Assembly: GCF_034087045.1 (NCBI RefSeq)
Contig: NZ_CP139247.1
Span: 2,134,001-2,198,000, forward strand
Direction of reading: 5' to 3'
Length of the DNA: 64,000 nt
From: Chitinophaga sancti
GTDB lineage: Bacteria > Bacteroidota > Bacteroidia > Chitinophagales > Chitinophagaceae
A program made the position numbers and the translations under genes. Shown here piece after piece: positions 15,561 through 24,694 of this stretch; within the stretch, counting starts at the first letter, position 1; each line of letters starts with the position of its first letter. The notes beneath the pieces were generated by a model. That model was not told where the DNA came from and did not search any database. It saw only the letters and a list, made by a program, of their open reading frames with translations.

Positions 15561-16742
15561 ATGGACAATTTAATAGATAACCTCATCAGCCGTTGGGAAA
15601 AAGCCTTTGACGACATTCACAACCTCCCTGCTTTCAAAGCACAGGTTAAAATAACACTATACGCCCCCGGCACCCGTTATAATCTCGAAAAATATGACCA
15701 GCACTCCTTCCCCTCAAATGGAGCCTTATCAAATGAAAAAGACGACTATGAATACGGCTTCAATGACCAGGGGCTACCTTGCTACATGACCTTCGGCAAT
15801 GAAGCAATCAAAACCTTATGGGAAGGATATTATAAATATACCGATAACCTCGCTGAGTACATAGAATTTAATATCAATACAGGTGTGCCTTCCGCCCTTA
15901 CAAGGATTACATTTGAAAATGGCCGTAAGATCACCTCACAACGTTTGGGCATAAACGGTAAAGGAACCATTTGCAAACCGAATCAGTCCAGGGAAGAGTT
16001 AATAAAAGAATATAAAGAAAATGACCTCTTCTTTTTCCTGATCACGACTACCTTCGAATACGACGCAGATGGCAGGATCATCCGCTCCGTAAGCAACAAT
16101 GTCGCCCCCGGTCTGGGAAAGTATTCCTCCTACGATGAATACACTTATACCGATAATCAGTTGGATAAGATCAGAACCTTCCATGAAGGAGGCAGCAACC
16201 GCCTGACCTATAGTCGGAACCGGGAAAACCTGTCCCAGGATGAGCTGATCGAAAAAGTCGCCCAGGCTATGGCCCAATCAATCGTTAGTTCTCTGACGCA
16301 TCATGAAACAACTTCACCACTGGCTCTCCTGGAAATAAATTACCACTATGCTGATAACTATTTCCCCCTCCTGGTTTCTCAATCTCAACAGGAAGTTGAA
16401 CAAAGACTCGAAAATGGGGGAGAAGTTTTCTTTCATGACAAATATGACGATTCCTCTCCATTAGATATCACCTCATTCGAAGACTACTTCGCCCAAATGG
16501 AACAACTAATGGAAGAACAGGATAACTGGGATATTGGCCGGATAGCCCTCAGAAGAACCGCTGCTATCCTAACCGAAACCAAACTATTAGGGAAAATCAA
16601 AACCACCACTGACTTTGCAGCTTATGCTGTAGACTGGACCGTAGAAGGTGGCCGCGAAGATTTAGAGGAAATCCTCCTGGAATGCGGGGTAAAACCTGAA
16701 ACCCTTGACCTGTGGAAAGAGAAAAAATTCATTACTGAGTAA
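15561..16742 (+). CDS. Unrecognised 393-aa soluble protein
   Basis: I do not recognise a family. It has no signal peptide or membrane helix. Several short beta-like repeats of the form YGFNDQGLPCYMTFG, TFEYDADGRIIRSVS and DEYTYTDNQLDKIRTF resemble YD/RHS-type strands. The middle holds an acidic helix, and the C-terminal 90 residues look helical (IGRIALRRTAAILTETKLLG). Such layout is known in immunity-type proteins near polymorphic toxins, and the effector gene is 2 kb away, but no direct link is visible. The downstream methyltransferase remnant continues in the same frame past its stop. Confidence 0.65.
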   Translation: MDNLIDNLISRWEKAFDDIHNLPAFKAQVKITLYAPGTRYNLEKYDQHSFPSNGALSNEKDDYEYGFNDQGLPCYMTFGNEAIKTLWEGYYKYTDNLAEYIEFNINTGVPSALTRITFENGRKITSQRLGINGKGTICKPNQSREELIKEYKENDLFFFLITTTFEYDADGRIIRSVSNNVAPGLGKYSSYDEYTYTDNQLDKIRTFHEGGSNRLTYSRNRENLSQDELIEKVAQAMAQSIVSSLTHHETTSPLALLEINYHYADNYFPLLVSQSQQEVEQRLENGGEVFFHDKYDDSSPLDITSFEDYFAQMEQLMEEQDNWDIGRIALRRTAAILTETKLLGKIKTTTDFAAYAVDWTVEGGREDLEEILLECGVKPETLDLWKEKKFITE

Positions 16743-16766
16743 ATTTTATTTCCGATTGGCATACTC

Positions 16767-16955
16767 AAAAAGAACGCTTATTCCCAATCTTTACAGCTTC
16801 TAAAAGAGGAGCAGATGTTGGATCTTGCTCACAAAGCAGGGTTTAAATATGCTAAAGTGGTATCCGGTGACGACCTTACAAAGAAATATTTTCAGGTAAG
16901 AAATGACGGTCTGTCTCTCTCAAATTCAGAACTCATCCTCGTGGCAAATACCTAA
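16767..16955 (+). pseudogene. C-terminal remnant of a SAM-dependent methyltransferase
   Basis: An open stretch with no proper start encodes KKNAYSQSLQLLKEEQ, then MLDLAHKAGFKYAKVVSG and DDLTKKYFQVRNDGL, ending in ELILVANT and a stop at 16953. This is the usual end of class I methyltransferases of the Bacteroidota kind (KNPYS...EEEM...AGF...VVSGKDL...YF...DGL). The N-terminal SAM-binding part is absent; it appears to have been lost. An ATG at 16815 could in theory express the last 46 residues. Identification rests on my recall of the family pattern. Confidence 0.55.
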
Positions 16956-16976
16956 TTATTTTTTATCTTGAGGGCT

Positions 16977-17591
16977 ATGAAATACATATACGCTTGTCTG
17001 TTTTTATTGATACTAGCAGCCTGCGGTCAGTCAGCCGACTACCGCTCCCAGGAAATCATTCTTGACCGGGCAGTTACGATTGACGATGCTTACAAGCTGG
17101 CTGATAAATATTCCTTTATCACCGCGAGTCCATTGAACTCTTCAAAGGATACAAATGCGTTGGATAAAAAGCTGTTTAGTTTGAATGTAGGAGATACTGC
17201 CACCATTGAAGGGCGTTATTACAGGGTAGTCGCAGATACCGGGAATTACGCCTTCCGGGCCAGCTACATCCACCTGGATGGTGCGGTGTTAAAACATAGA
17301 GAGATAGACAGCCTCCGCACGTTGATACTACAGCAATACGCTGCTGGTAAATCTTTCGAAGAGCTGAATGCTAAATATAACATGGATCCCAATCAAAAGG
17401 ACGGAGATACCGGTCCATTTACAGCCGGTATGATGGTAAAACCATTTGAAGATGCTGTACGTGTCCACAAAAAAGGAGATATCTTTTTAGTAGATGTGCC
17501 TGATAAGAAATGGTACTTTGTAGTGAAGAAAACTGCCGATAATGAAGGCGAAAAGATAAGGATCGTATTAAGTATTAAGAAAGTAAATTAA
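16977..17591 (+). CDS. Lipoprotein with parvulin-like (PpiC) domain
   Basis: 204 aa. Signal peptide with lipobox LILAAC (Cys near residue 16), so exported and lipid-anchored. The second half resembles a parvulin rotamase: ASYIHLDGAVLKHREIDSLRTLI, a helix with GKSFEELNAKYN, DGDTGPFTAGMMVKPFEDA, and WYFVVKKT. Some parvulin active-site residues are hard to match, so it may act as a chaperone rather than an isomerase. The start is ATG 16977, since the TTG at 16968 is less likely. Its end overlaps the convergent methyltransferase gene by 4 nt. Confidence 0.72.
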   Translation: MKYIYACLFLLILAACGQSADYRSQEIILDRAVTIDDAYKLADKYSFITASPLNSSKDTNALDKKLFSLNVGDTATIEGRYYRVVADTGNYAFRASYIHLDGAVLKHREIDSLRTLILQQYAAGKSFEELNAKYNMDPNQKDGDTGPFTAGMMVKPFEDAVRVHKKGDIFLVDVPDKKWYFVVKKTADNEGEKIRIVLSIKKVN

Positions 17592-18241
17592 CGATAAAAA
17601 GAGGTCACAGCTTCCTGACCTGTATAATTGGGGCCGGTCTGGTCATCAGCACCCACATAGGTCCAGGTGATATCAATATGCCGGGGGCCGGTACATGTCA
17701 GGAGCTTCCTTCTTTTATTATACTCAATCCCGCACAAAGCAAATAATTTCTTTACATCCACCCCCTGTATATTATTCAGATCAAGATTGGCCACAAACAA
17801 GCCCCATGGTTGCAACGTTGCTATTGCCCTCACTAACACCTTCAATTTATCGCCGATATAATGAATACCATGTACACAGGTAATCAGATCATATTTCTCC
17901 GAAGGAACCCAATTCACTAAAGATCTTACCTCAAATTCCAGGCAACCAATAAAAGGAGGTATTTCCTGGAACAAATCTACCAGGTCAATCCCTTTCAATT
18001 GCACCCCTGCCTGCTGCGTTAATCCTTTCGCATATTGAATCAAAGCATTCCCCTCTCCACAACATAAATCCAGCCATTTCACTTCACCTCGTTCCGCCAG
18101 GCAATCATTCAGGTACTTTGACGGATTGAAAAATAATTCCTTCTCATAACTATTTACACCATTCGCCACACGCTTACGATTCATCTTGTTATTCGCCACA
18201 ATGGGAGACCAGATTAATTCAGCTTCTGTCAGTAATTTCAT
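17588..18241 (-). CDS. Class I SAM-dependent methyltransferase
   Basis: 217 aa. Motif I is seen as WLDLCCGEGNALIQYA near residue 56, the acidic end of strand 2 as LKGIDLVDLF, and motif post-I/IV as YDLITCVHGIHYIG. N-terminal ELIWSPIVANNKMNRKR precedes the Rossmann fold. Substrate unknown. It is the last gene of the minus-strand polysaccharide cluster, 18 nt from the preceding glycosyltransferase, which may mean it modifies a sugar or another small product, although such methyltransferases also act on unrelated metabolites. Confidence 0.85.
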   Translation of the reverse strand: MKLLTEAELIWSPIVANNKMNRKRVANGVNSYEKELFFNPSKYLNDCLAERGEVKWLDLCCGEGNALIQYAKGLTQQAGVQLKGIDLVDLFQEIPPFIGCLEFEVRSLVNWVPSEKYDLITCVHGIHYIGDKLKVLVRAIATLQPWGLFVANLDLNNIQGVDVKKLFALCGIEYNKRRKLLTCTGPRHIDITWTYVGADDQTGPNYTGQEAVTSFYR

Positions 18242-18259
18242 ATCAACAAAATACTAAAT

Positions 18260-19246
18260 TCATTGCTTGTATCGAAGCATTATTTTCAATAAAATTTTAC
18301 ATAAATAATAGAGCGTTACCTTGTTCGGATGCATCTTAAATGCTTTGCCCGCCTGGTTAAGGGCTTGTAGGGGCGCATTGTATTTATGATAGGTCATATC
18401 AGTAGTTCGTGCAAAATATAATGACCAGTTATATTGGGCCTGCCGTTTTAAACGGGAACGTTCTGTAACAGGAAGATAAGATTGTATCAGGTGAATGACT
18501 TTCGAAATATCAAGGATATGCTGACACGACAGGAAATACCTGCTTGTAATATTGGATGTATGTACCCTGTAAAAAGCCAGCCTTTCCGGCGTATACACCA
18601 CCGGGTAATGCGCCGCAATCCTTACCCACATTTCCCAGTCCTCGCCGTAATGTATGCCAAAGAAGCTGCCTAACTGTTCATAGACACTCCTTCTGACTAA
18701 CACTGCTGGTGGCTGCATTTTTTGCCCTGTTGCTATCTGGGTTAGCCAATCCTTTATAAGACCTGTTTCAGCCTGTATAGCGCGACTTCTATTTATTACG
18801 GCTCCTTGTTCATTGATGTAGGAGAAACCCGTGCAAATCGCACCTGCGTCAGGATACTGTTTAAATAATTGCGTCGCCTGTTGGTAGATACCATGCCCTG
18901 ATAAATCATCACCATGCAATAAGTGCACAAAATGCCCCTTTGCCCGGTTCAGGCATGTTTCAAAATTCCGCAGGCTACCCCGGTTTTCCGGTTGCTGGTA
19001 AAACGATACCCGACCCTGGCCAATCGCCGCTACCAGGGCTGCAATATCCCCATCCGTACTACAATCATCCACCACTTCAATCTGCATCAGCGCTGGCCCC
19101 AAGTCCTGTTCCAGCACACTTTTTAAAGTAGCCTCCAGGTAGTGACTACAATTGTAAGTTGGGATCATCACAGACCATAATGGTCTATGCACCTCCGGTG
19201 AAATCGGCGCTATAATAGGTGGTTGATCGGGAATCCTGTTATTCAT
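18260..19246 (-). CDS. Glycosyltransferase family 2
   Basis: 328 aa from the ATG at 19246, which overlaps the end of the upstream gene by 8 nt; the ATG at 19300 would overlap it by 62 nt and add a tail without family features. The GT-A fold begins with WSVMIPTYNCSHYLEATLKSVL, followed by IEVVDDCSTDGDI and a DxD-like LLHGDDLSGHG. The C terminus holds GEDWEMWVRIAAHYPV, where the acidic ED probably is the catalytic base. Adds a sugar to the surface glycan; donor and acceptor unknown. Confidence 0.9.
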   Translation of the reverse strand: MNNRIPDQPPIIAPISPEVHRPLWSVMIPTYNCSHYLEATLKSVLEQDLGPALMQIEVVDDCSTDGDIAALVAAIGQGRVSFYQQPENRGSLRNFETCLNRAKGHFVHLLHGDDLSGHGIYQQATQLFKQYPDAGAICTGFSYINEQGAVINRSRAIQAETGLIKDWLTQIATGQKMQPPAVLVRRSVYEQLGSFFGIHYGEDWEMWVRIAAHYPVVYTPERLAFYRVHTSNITSRYFLSCQHILDISKVIHLIQSYLPVTERSRLKRQAQYNWSLYFARTTDMTYHKYNAPLQALNQAGKAFKMHPNKVTLYYLCKILLKIMLRYKQ

Positions 19247-21161
19247 AATATGCCTTCCAGTTTTGCTGTCCGGATTGTAATGCCAATCGCTCCTCATCAT
19301 TTGATAACAGCGGTATTTGCCTTTTTAATACCTCCTTCACTAAATGCAACATCATTTTCCTGTTGTCCGACATATTCTGACCATGAATCCGGTAAGCAGC
19401 TATCCTTTCTTTATGATGGAAAGTTGGTAGCAGCCTTGCTATTTTCAGGTTGAGGTCATAATCTTCACATGCCTTCAGTTTTGTGTCAAAATGAAAATGA
19501 AAGAACAGATCCCTCCTGTATAGAATACAACCTTCCATACCTATGTAGTTCCCCTGCAATAAAGAGAGGTACCCTGTTCCGCTATTATACACTTCCGCTA
19601 TGAATTCCCCGTTTGCATCAACCCTGTCATGTGCACCGGATACAAAAGCTAACTGTGGATAGTACCTGAAATAAAAAATGTTTATCTCAGCAGCGCCTGG
19701 ATATAAATAATCATCTGCATCGAGGAAGATCAGGAATTTCCCCTGACTAAATTGTACGCCTATATTCCGCGCTGCTGATAAACCAACACGTTCTACATAT
19801 ATGTATTTCACCCTGTCTCCATATTCTTTACAAATCGCCGCCGTATCATCGCTGGAGCCATCATCCACTACAATAACTTCCATATTGGGCCATGTTTGGC
19901 CCAGCGCACTTTCAATGGCCGACCTGAGATAATGCCCATGGTTGTAACAGGGAATAATTACAGAAACAAGGTTCCACGCTGCAGAAACCGGCTCCAACAG
20001 CCGTAAGGGAAATGTCTGAATATCCTGCCGCCGAAGGTGTTGATGCGCTTTATAAAATCGAATACCAGATTTACACCCCCTGATCTCAGTGATAATATGC
20101 CTGATATACTCCTCCTTGTTCCCTTTTATCCATTGTATTAACCGCTGCCGGTAATATCGGGGTAGCCCTTGCCGTAGTCGCTTTAATTCTCCCGGATGCT
20201 GGTAATTTTCATATTGCACAAGCAGTGCACTGACATGCCCACGCATATAACCAAACAGTTGTTTTCGCAACCCTTCGTCAGTAGAACGATGTTCATGATA
20301 TACAAACAACTCCGGTATATAATAACAATCCCACCCTTCGGCCAGTATGCGGTGCCACATTTCCGAATCACCACTACACCCCGAAGCTCCTACATCCAGC
20401 CTTTCATCAAATAGCCCCGCCACCAGGAATGCTTCTTTCCGAAAGGCCATATTAGCTCCCGCGCCGATATCCCATGCCGGCACACCATACTCAAGGTGAT
20501 CAAGATAATACCGGTGATTAAACCGCTTGGGCAGATACCCCTTATTGAATCCCCATTTTTTTTCAAAAATATACTGTGCCCTGGTATCCAGCGAAGCAGG
20601 TATCACAAGCCCTGTCACTGCCATGATTAATGGATCGGAAAAACAAGCCTTTAGATTGGTGATCCAGTTTTGTGGGATGATTACATCATCATCCGTATAG
20701 GCTATAATATCCCCCGTAGCTGTTCTGGCACCTGTATTACGCGCAATATCAAGTCCCTTCCTGTCTTCACGGACATATCGTACCTGGGTAAACTGCTTCA
20801 CTACCAGCCATGTCTCATCATTCTCCGGCGCATTATCCACCACAATCAATTCAAATTCAGTATCAGGACCGGATAATAATGAGTGCAGGCATTTCTGCAA
20901 TGACTGGGGCCTGTGACGGGTACAAATCACAACAGTTAACTTCACTACCTTACCAAAAGTTAGTGATGATCCATACTCATTGTAATAATTAAGTGCAGGT
21001 TGTATAGCAGCATGAATTTTTTCAGTTATCCTCACCGGAGAATTAATCCATACATGCCCCAATGGTAATTCTCCTGACCATACCACAACATAATGCCAGC
21101 CTTTCCCCACCGAAAAACTATCTACTGCAGATAATTGTATATGGTGTATTTTATAGTACAT
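19239..21161 (-). CDS. Bifunctional glycosyltransferase with two GT2 domains
   Basis: 640 aa. An N-terminal extension of 70 residues precedes a first GT2 domain (VKLTVVICTRHRPQSLQKCL; DIIAYTDDDVIIP near 150). A linker rich in basic residues follows (about 330-390), then a second GT2 domain (VSVIIPCYNHGHYLRSAI; FLDADDYLYPGA near 478; CEDYDLNLKIA). Both catalytic DxD motifs are kept, so two sugar transfers by one chain are likely, as in bifunctional O-antigen polymerising enzymes. It overlaps the Wzt-like gene by 11 nt and is surely in its operon. Confidence 0.9.
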   Translation of the reverse strand: MYYKIHHIQLSAVDSFSVGKGWHYVVVWSGELPLGHVWINSPVRITEKIHAAIQPALNYYNEYGSSLTFGKVVKLTVVICTRHRPQSLQKCLHSLLSGPDTEFELIVVDNAPENDETWLVVKQFTQVRYVREDRKGLDIARNTGARTATGDIIAYTDDDVIIPQNWITNLKACFSDPLIMAVTGLVIPASLDTRAQYIFEKKWGFNKGYLPKRFNHRYYLDHLEYGVPAWDIGAGANMAFRKEAFLVAGLFDERLDVGASGCSGDSEMWHRILAEGWDCYYIPELFVYHEHRSTDEGLRKQLFGYMRGHVSALLVQYENYQHPGELKRLRQGLPRYYRQRLIQWIKGNKEEYIRHIITEIRGCKSGIRFYKAHQHLRRQDIQTFPLRLLEPVSAAWNLVSVIIPCYNHGHYLRSAIESALGQTWPNMEVIVVDDGSSDDTAAICKEYGDRVKYIYVERVGLSAARNIGVQFSQGKFLIFLDADDYLYPGAAEINIFYFRYYPQLAFVSGAHDRVDANGEFIAEVYNSGTGYLSLLQGNYIGMEGCILYRRDLFFHFHFDTKLKACEDYDLNLKIARLLPTFHHKERIAAYRIHGQNMSDNRKMMLHLVKEVLKRQIPLLSNDEERLALQSGQQNWKAYYE

Positions 21162-22359
21162 GCTGCTGATTTAATATCACTGGAAATGCCGGACGAACAT
21201 ACCCCATCCATTTCCCAAACCAAGCGGTATTTTCCCTGAAATCTTCTACATTAAATGAAAGACAGCCTTCAAAATAATACAACCGCTGAGTCGTATCTTT
21301 TACAAATACAATGGATAAATAGTAAGCTCCATTGTTCAAAAAATTACCAGGTATATGACATTCCCCCTTTATAAGCCCGGTACGCAGATCAGCGCCCTTT
21401 GATGCCACATCAAAAATGCATTCACCTGCCATATTAAATAAATGAATACCAACAGTCAGCATACCCTGCTCAGGGGCGTTGTACCAAAACTCAAATTGCG
21501 TAGTAAACGGTGTACGGATATCGAATATTTCAGTATCATATTGAATGGCTATTTTTTTAATCCGGATATAATCATTTCCCGGTGCGGATTCCGGAGTGTC
21601 ATAGCACTGTTCCAGGTAATTGTTGTCCGTACTTTTCAGATAATTGGCAATCACAGGCTCCGGCTTGCCTGAATCAATGATATGTCCTTTATGTAAGGTA
21701 ATTACCCGATCACACAGGTTCTGCATTGCCTGCGTGTTGTGACTTACAAACAAAACTGTTTTCCCTTTCCTGCCCGAAATCTCTTTCATTTTTCCCAGGC
21801 ATTTTCGCTGGAACTCTACATCTCCCACAGCCAGTACCTCGTCCACAATCAATATTTCAGGATTTAAATGCGCGGCTACAGCAAATGCCAGTCGCATATA
21901 CATGCCACTTGAATAATGCTTGACAGGTGTATCAATTAGTTCTTCTACACCAGAGAATGTAAGGATCTCATCAAAACAGCTTTTAATCTCGTGATTTTTC
22001 ATTCCCAATATGTTCCCATTGAGGAAGATATTTTCGCGACCAGTTAAATCGCCATGAAAACCTGAACCCACTTCCAGCAGACTGGCAATACTGCCCCTGC
22101 CTGATATTCTTCCTGTAGTGGGCGTTGTAATTGAAGAAATAATTTTTAACAGGGTGGATTTGCCAGCACCGTTATTCCCAATAAACCCCATCACTTCCCC
22201 CTGATGGATTTCAAAGTTGATATCTTTCAGTGCCCACAGTAAATGCTTATCTGCCTTCTGTCGCTTTATCCAAAAGCGGATATCCTCGCGCAGACGGCCA
22301 GAACCTGCATTCCCAAGCCGGTATAATTTAGAGATGTTTTCAACCTTTATAGCTATCAT
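21151..22359 (-). CDS. Wzt-like polysaccharide ABC exporter ATPase with C-terminal glycan-binding domain
   Basis: 402 aa. The ATPase half has Walker A GNNGAGKST (61-69), signature SSGMYMRLAF and Walker B ILIVDEVLAVGD, all as in O-antigen and teichoic acid exporters. The extra 150 residues (about 250-402) with FEFWYNAPEQGMLTVGIHLFN and GAYYLSIVFVKD are a beta-sandwich of the Wzt C-terminal kind that recognises the finished O-polysaccharide. It overlaps the permease gene by 4 nt. With that permease it would move a lipid-linked glycan across the inner membrane. Confidence 0.93.
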   Translation of the reverse strand: MIAIKVENISKLYRLGNAGSGRLREDIRFWIKRQKADKHLLWALKDINFEIHQGEVMGFIGNNGAGKSTLLKIISSITTPTTGRISGRGSIASLLEVGSGFHGDLTGRENIFLNGNILGMKNHEIKSCFDEILTFSGVEELIDTPVKHYSSGMYMRLAFAVAAHLNPEILIVDEVLAVGDVEFQRKCLGKMKEISGRKGKTVLFVSHNTQAMQNLCDRVITLHKGHIIDSGKPEPVIANYLKSTDNNYLEQCYDTPESAPGNDYIRIKKIAIQYDTEIFDIRTPFTTQFEFWYNAPEQGMLTVGIHLFNMAGECIFDVASKGADLRTGLIKGECHIPGNFLNNGAYYLSIVFVKDTTQRLYYFEGCLSFNVEDFRENTAWFGKWMGYVRPAFPVILNQQHVL

Positions 22360-23201
22360 ACAACATCCATTATTTTAAGTTCCTTTTTCTTAAACAGCGT
22401 TATGCCCACCACCAATAAAATCATTACCTCTACAATACAAACCGCCAACCGGAGATAATGCACGGGTTCCACCGAAAAATAAGCAGCCCTGAATGTTTCG
22501 GTGATAACAGTAAGCGGATTTAACCAGAACAAAAACTGGTATTGAGGCGGAACAATTGATGCCGGGTACACGACTGGTGTAGCAAACATAAATAGTCGTA
22601 GTAAAAATTGAAGTGCATAATCCAGGTCCCTGTACTTTGCTGTAAAAACACTGATAATAAGGCCGGCTCCCAAACCGAATCCTGCCGTCAGCAACAACAG
22701 CAATGGTGTTAATAATATGTAATAGTTACCATAGATGCCCGTTGTTAAAAGATGATAGCAATAAATTATAATGAACAACAATAATTGAATACCTGTCCTT
22801 ATACTATGTGAAAGCACATTGCTAACAGGCACTACCAATCGTGGGAAATATACCTTATTGAAAATATTGGCATTTTGCAAAAAAGTATACATCGTCCCAT
22901 TCAGACAATCAGAAAAGAAACTCCAGAAAATTATCCCGGATAAATAGAATAAAACAGGTGGAATCCCCCCTGTTGAAATCTTTACCACCTTGCCGAAAAT
23001 GATATAATAAACAAGTGTGGTCAGTGCCGGCTGAATAAATACCCAGAACGGCCCCAATATCGTCTGTTGATAACTCGCAATCAGGTTGCGTCTTACAAAC
23101 CGGAACAAGAGATCTTTGTAACTGATAATTTCCCGAAGTTTCCAATCAAACCATCTTGTGTTGGTGGTAATTTCCCAGTCCCAACTTTCGTTATGTTTCA
23201 T
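22356..23201 (-). CDS. Wzm-like polysaccharide ABC exporter permease
   Basis: 281 aa with six hydrophobic segments. The N terminus (WFDWKLREIISYKDLLFRFVRRNLIASYQQTILGPFWVFIQPAL) is characteristic of ABC-2 glycan-export permeases. Segments include ILSHSIRTGIQLLLFIIIYC, LLLTAGFGLGAGLIISVF, and PVVYPASIVPPQYQFLFWLNPLTVI, ending with a transmembrane helix and a short basic tail. Works with the next gene's ATPase. Confidence 0.93.
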   Translation of the reverse strand: MKHNESWDWEITTNTRWFDWKLREIISYKDLLFRFVRRNLIASYQQTILGPFWVFIQPALTTLVYYIIFGKVVKISTGGIPPVLFYLSGIIFWSFFSDCLNGTMYTFLQNANIFNKVYFPRLVVPVSNVLSHSIRTGIQLLLFIIIYCYHLLTTGIYGNYYILLTPLLLLLTAGFGLGAGLIISVFTAKYRDLDYALQFLLRLFMFATPVVYPASIVPPQYQFLFWLNPLTVITETFRAAYFSVEPVHYLRLAVCIVEVMILLVVGITLFKKKELKIMDVV

Positions 23202-23204
23202 CGG

Positions 23205-24071
23205 TTAAACCCAATTTTTAGTATAAAGGATGGTTTCATCAATTTTGTCCTGTATCTGATTGTCAATATTGGAATCAAATTTCCTCGCAAATAGCCGGTT
23301 ACTTTGCTGTAGGCACTTCAGGTCTGCCATAGTGAGCACTTTTGGGTGCGATCCACCGCCAGAACGGTCTATATACCGGTAATTGTCATTGATGACCATG
23401 CTGCTTAATGGACTGTTCATCAGTAAGGTATTCACCAGGAATTCATCTGGTGCCCAGGTGTGTTTAAAAAATGAATAACATGTTCCTTCAGACAGGAATT
23501 GGCTTAGGTAGAATGCTGCCTCTCCACTCAGCGTCCAGTAAGCGGCTAAAGGCCCCCCGTATAGCTGGTAGGGTAGTGGAAACTCCCTTTGCGGTAAGAT
23601 ATTGGAAATTATATTTTCCAGTCGGTGTTTTCCCCTGAAACTGTAATCTATCAGGTGATATCGGGTATACCGTTGATGCGCTTCATTCCACCAGGTAGTA
23701 GGGGGTGTTTCTGAGGTAAGGAAAGAGTGACCAATATAAGCATTGAGAAAATCATAAATGTAACCGGTCGGTTTTATCGGATAATCCTGCCCGCTCAGCA
23801 GGTTTACATAGTCATACGATCGGCCACTTGAAAATATAGCACGCAGCGACGCACCGATGGCCTCAAGCTGACTGAACCCCGCCCAATTCACTGTTTTACG
23901 TTCCTGAACAAAAAAAGTATTCGGCAAACTGGAAAGGGATATGAAAGGACCGATGTTTACCTTTTTATCAAGGTGTACATAAAAATCAAATTTCCTGTGG
24001 TATAGCGTTTTAATCAATCTCTCTGCCATAGCAGGATACTGATGCAACACGATAATGTTGGCCATTCTCAT
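23205..24071 (-). CDS. Core-2/I-branching type glycosyltransferase (GT14)
   Basis: 288 aa, first gene of the minus-strand cluster. It matches the beta-1,6-N-acetylglucosaminyltransferase (core-2/I-branching, GT14) group: DFYVHLDKKVN, then VNLLSGQDYPIK (near 110), WTLSGEAAFYL, and FKHTWAPDEFLVNTLL with the catalytic acidic residue. In eukaryotes these enzymes make mucin branches; the bacterial ones probably add GlcNAc or xylose-type residues to surface glycans. The start is ATG 24071 or the ATG two codons later. Confidence 0.88.
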   Translation of the reverse strand: MRMANIIVLHQYPAMAERLIKTLYHRKFDFYVHLDKKVNIGPFISLSSLPNTFFVQERKTVNWAGFSQLEAIGASLRAIFSSGRSYDYVNLLSGQDYPIKPTGYIYDFLNAYIGHSFLTSETPPTTWWNEAHQRYTRYHLIDYSFRGKHRLENIISNILPQREFPLPYQLYGGPLAAYWTLSGEAAFYLSQFLSEGTCYSFFKHTWAPDEFLVNTLLMNSPLSSMVINDNYRYIDRSGGGSHPKVLTMADLKCLQQSNRLFARKFDSNIDNQIQDKIDETILYTKNWV

Positions 24072-24274
24072 AACGATCTCATTGTTGTGGTATCACTGTT
24101 ACTCGATATAGGAAAAAATCAGGGAGGAGATAGGTATAGTAATAATATTAAAATTATTAAAACAAATTGAATAAAAGAGTAGTAAAAATTCGACAAAAAC
24201 AAATATTGATAGAAAGGAAATATTATCAGAATCCTTCATGTAGATTTGCTTATAACTGAAAAAGGACCAACACA

Positions 24275-24691
24275 ATGGAATACGTAAAAGAATACACCGT
24301 TAAACCAGAACATATCGACGTCCAAAACATCATGGACGGTCTCTATTACCCTTTCTACATGGAATATTGCAGACACGACTTTATCAAAGACGTACTGGGT
24401 TTCAGCCTGGAAGAAGAAGCACAGAAAGGCATCAATATGGTGCTGTCTCAATATACCATCCAGTTCGTTCGCTCTCTGAAAAGAGATGATACATTCACAG
24501 TTACCTGTCAGCTGATGGCAGACGGAAGCGGCAAACCACAGATCCATTTCGAACAAAAAATCATGCTCAATAACAAGGTCGTTACCAAAGCGGTATTTAC
24601 AGGCACCTGTGTACCTGCTACCGGTGGCAGACCTTTTCTGCCAGATGCTATCAAAGAAAAACTGAAAGATGCACCCATTTTAAACGCATAA
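24275..24691 (+). CDS. Acyl-CoA thioesterase (hotdog fold)
   Basis: 138 aa with hotdog-fold features: YVKEYTVKPEHIDVQNIMDGLYYPFYMEYCRHDFI begins the fold, with Asp/Asn in place of the usual HxDxNGHVNN Asp motif, and SQYTIQFVRSLKRDDTFTVTCQL continues it. It lies 4 nt before a quinone oxidoreductase gene, so they share an operon. Substrate unknown; members cleave short or branched acyl-CoAs. Confidence for the fold is high and for the substrate low. Confidence 0.85.
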   Translation: MEYVKEYTVKPEHIDVQNIMDGLYYPFYMEYCRHDFIKDVLGFSLEEEAQKGINMVLSQYTIQFVRSLKRDDTFTVTCQLMADGSGKPQIHFEQKIMLNNKVVTKAVFTGTCVPATGGRPFLPDAIKEKLKDAPILNA

Positions 24692-24694
24692 GTT

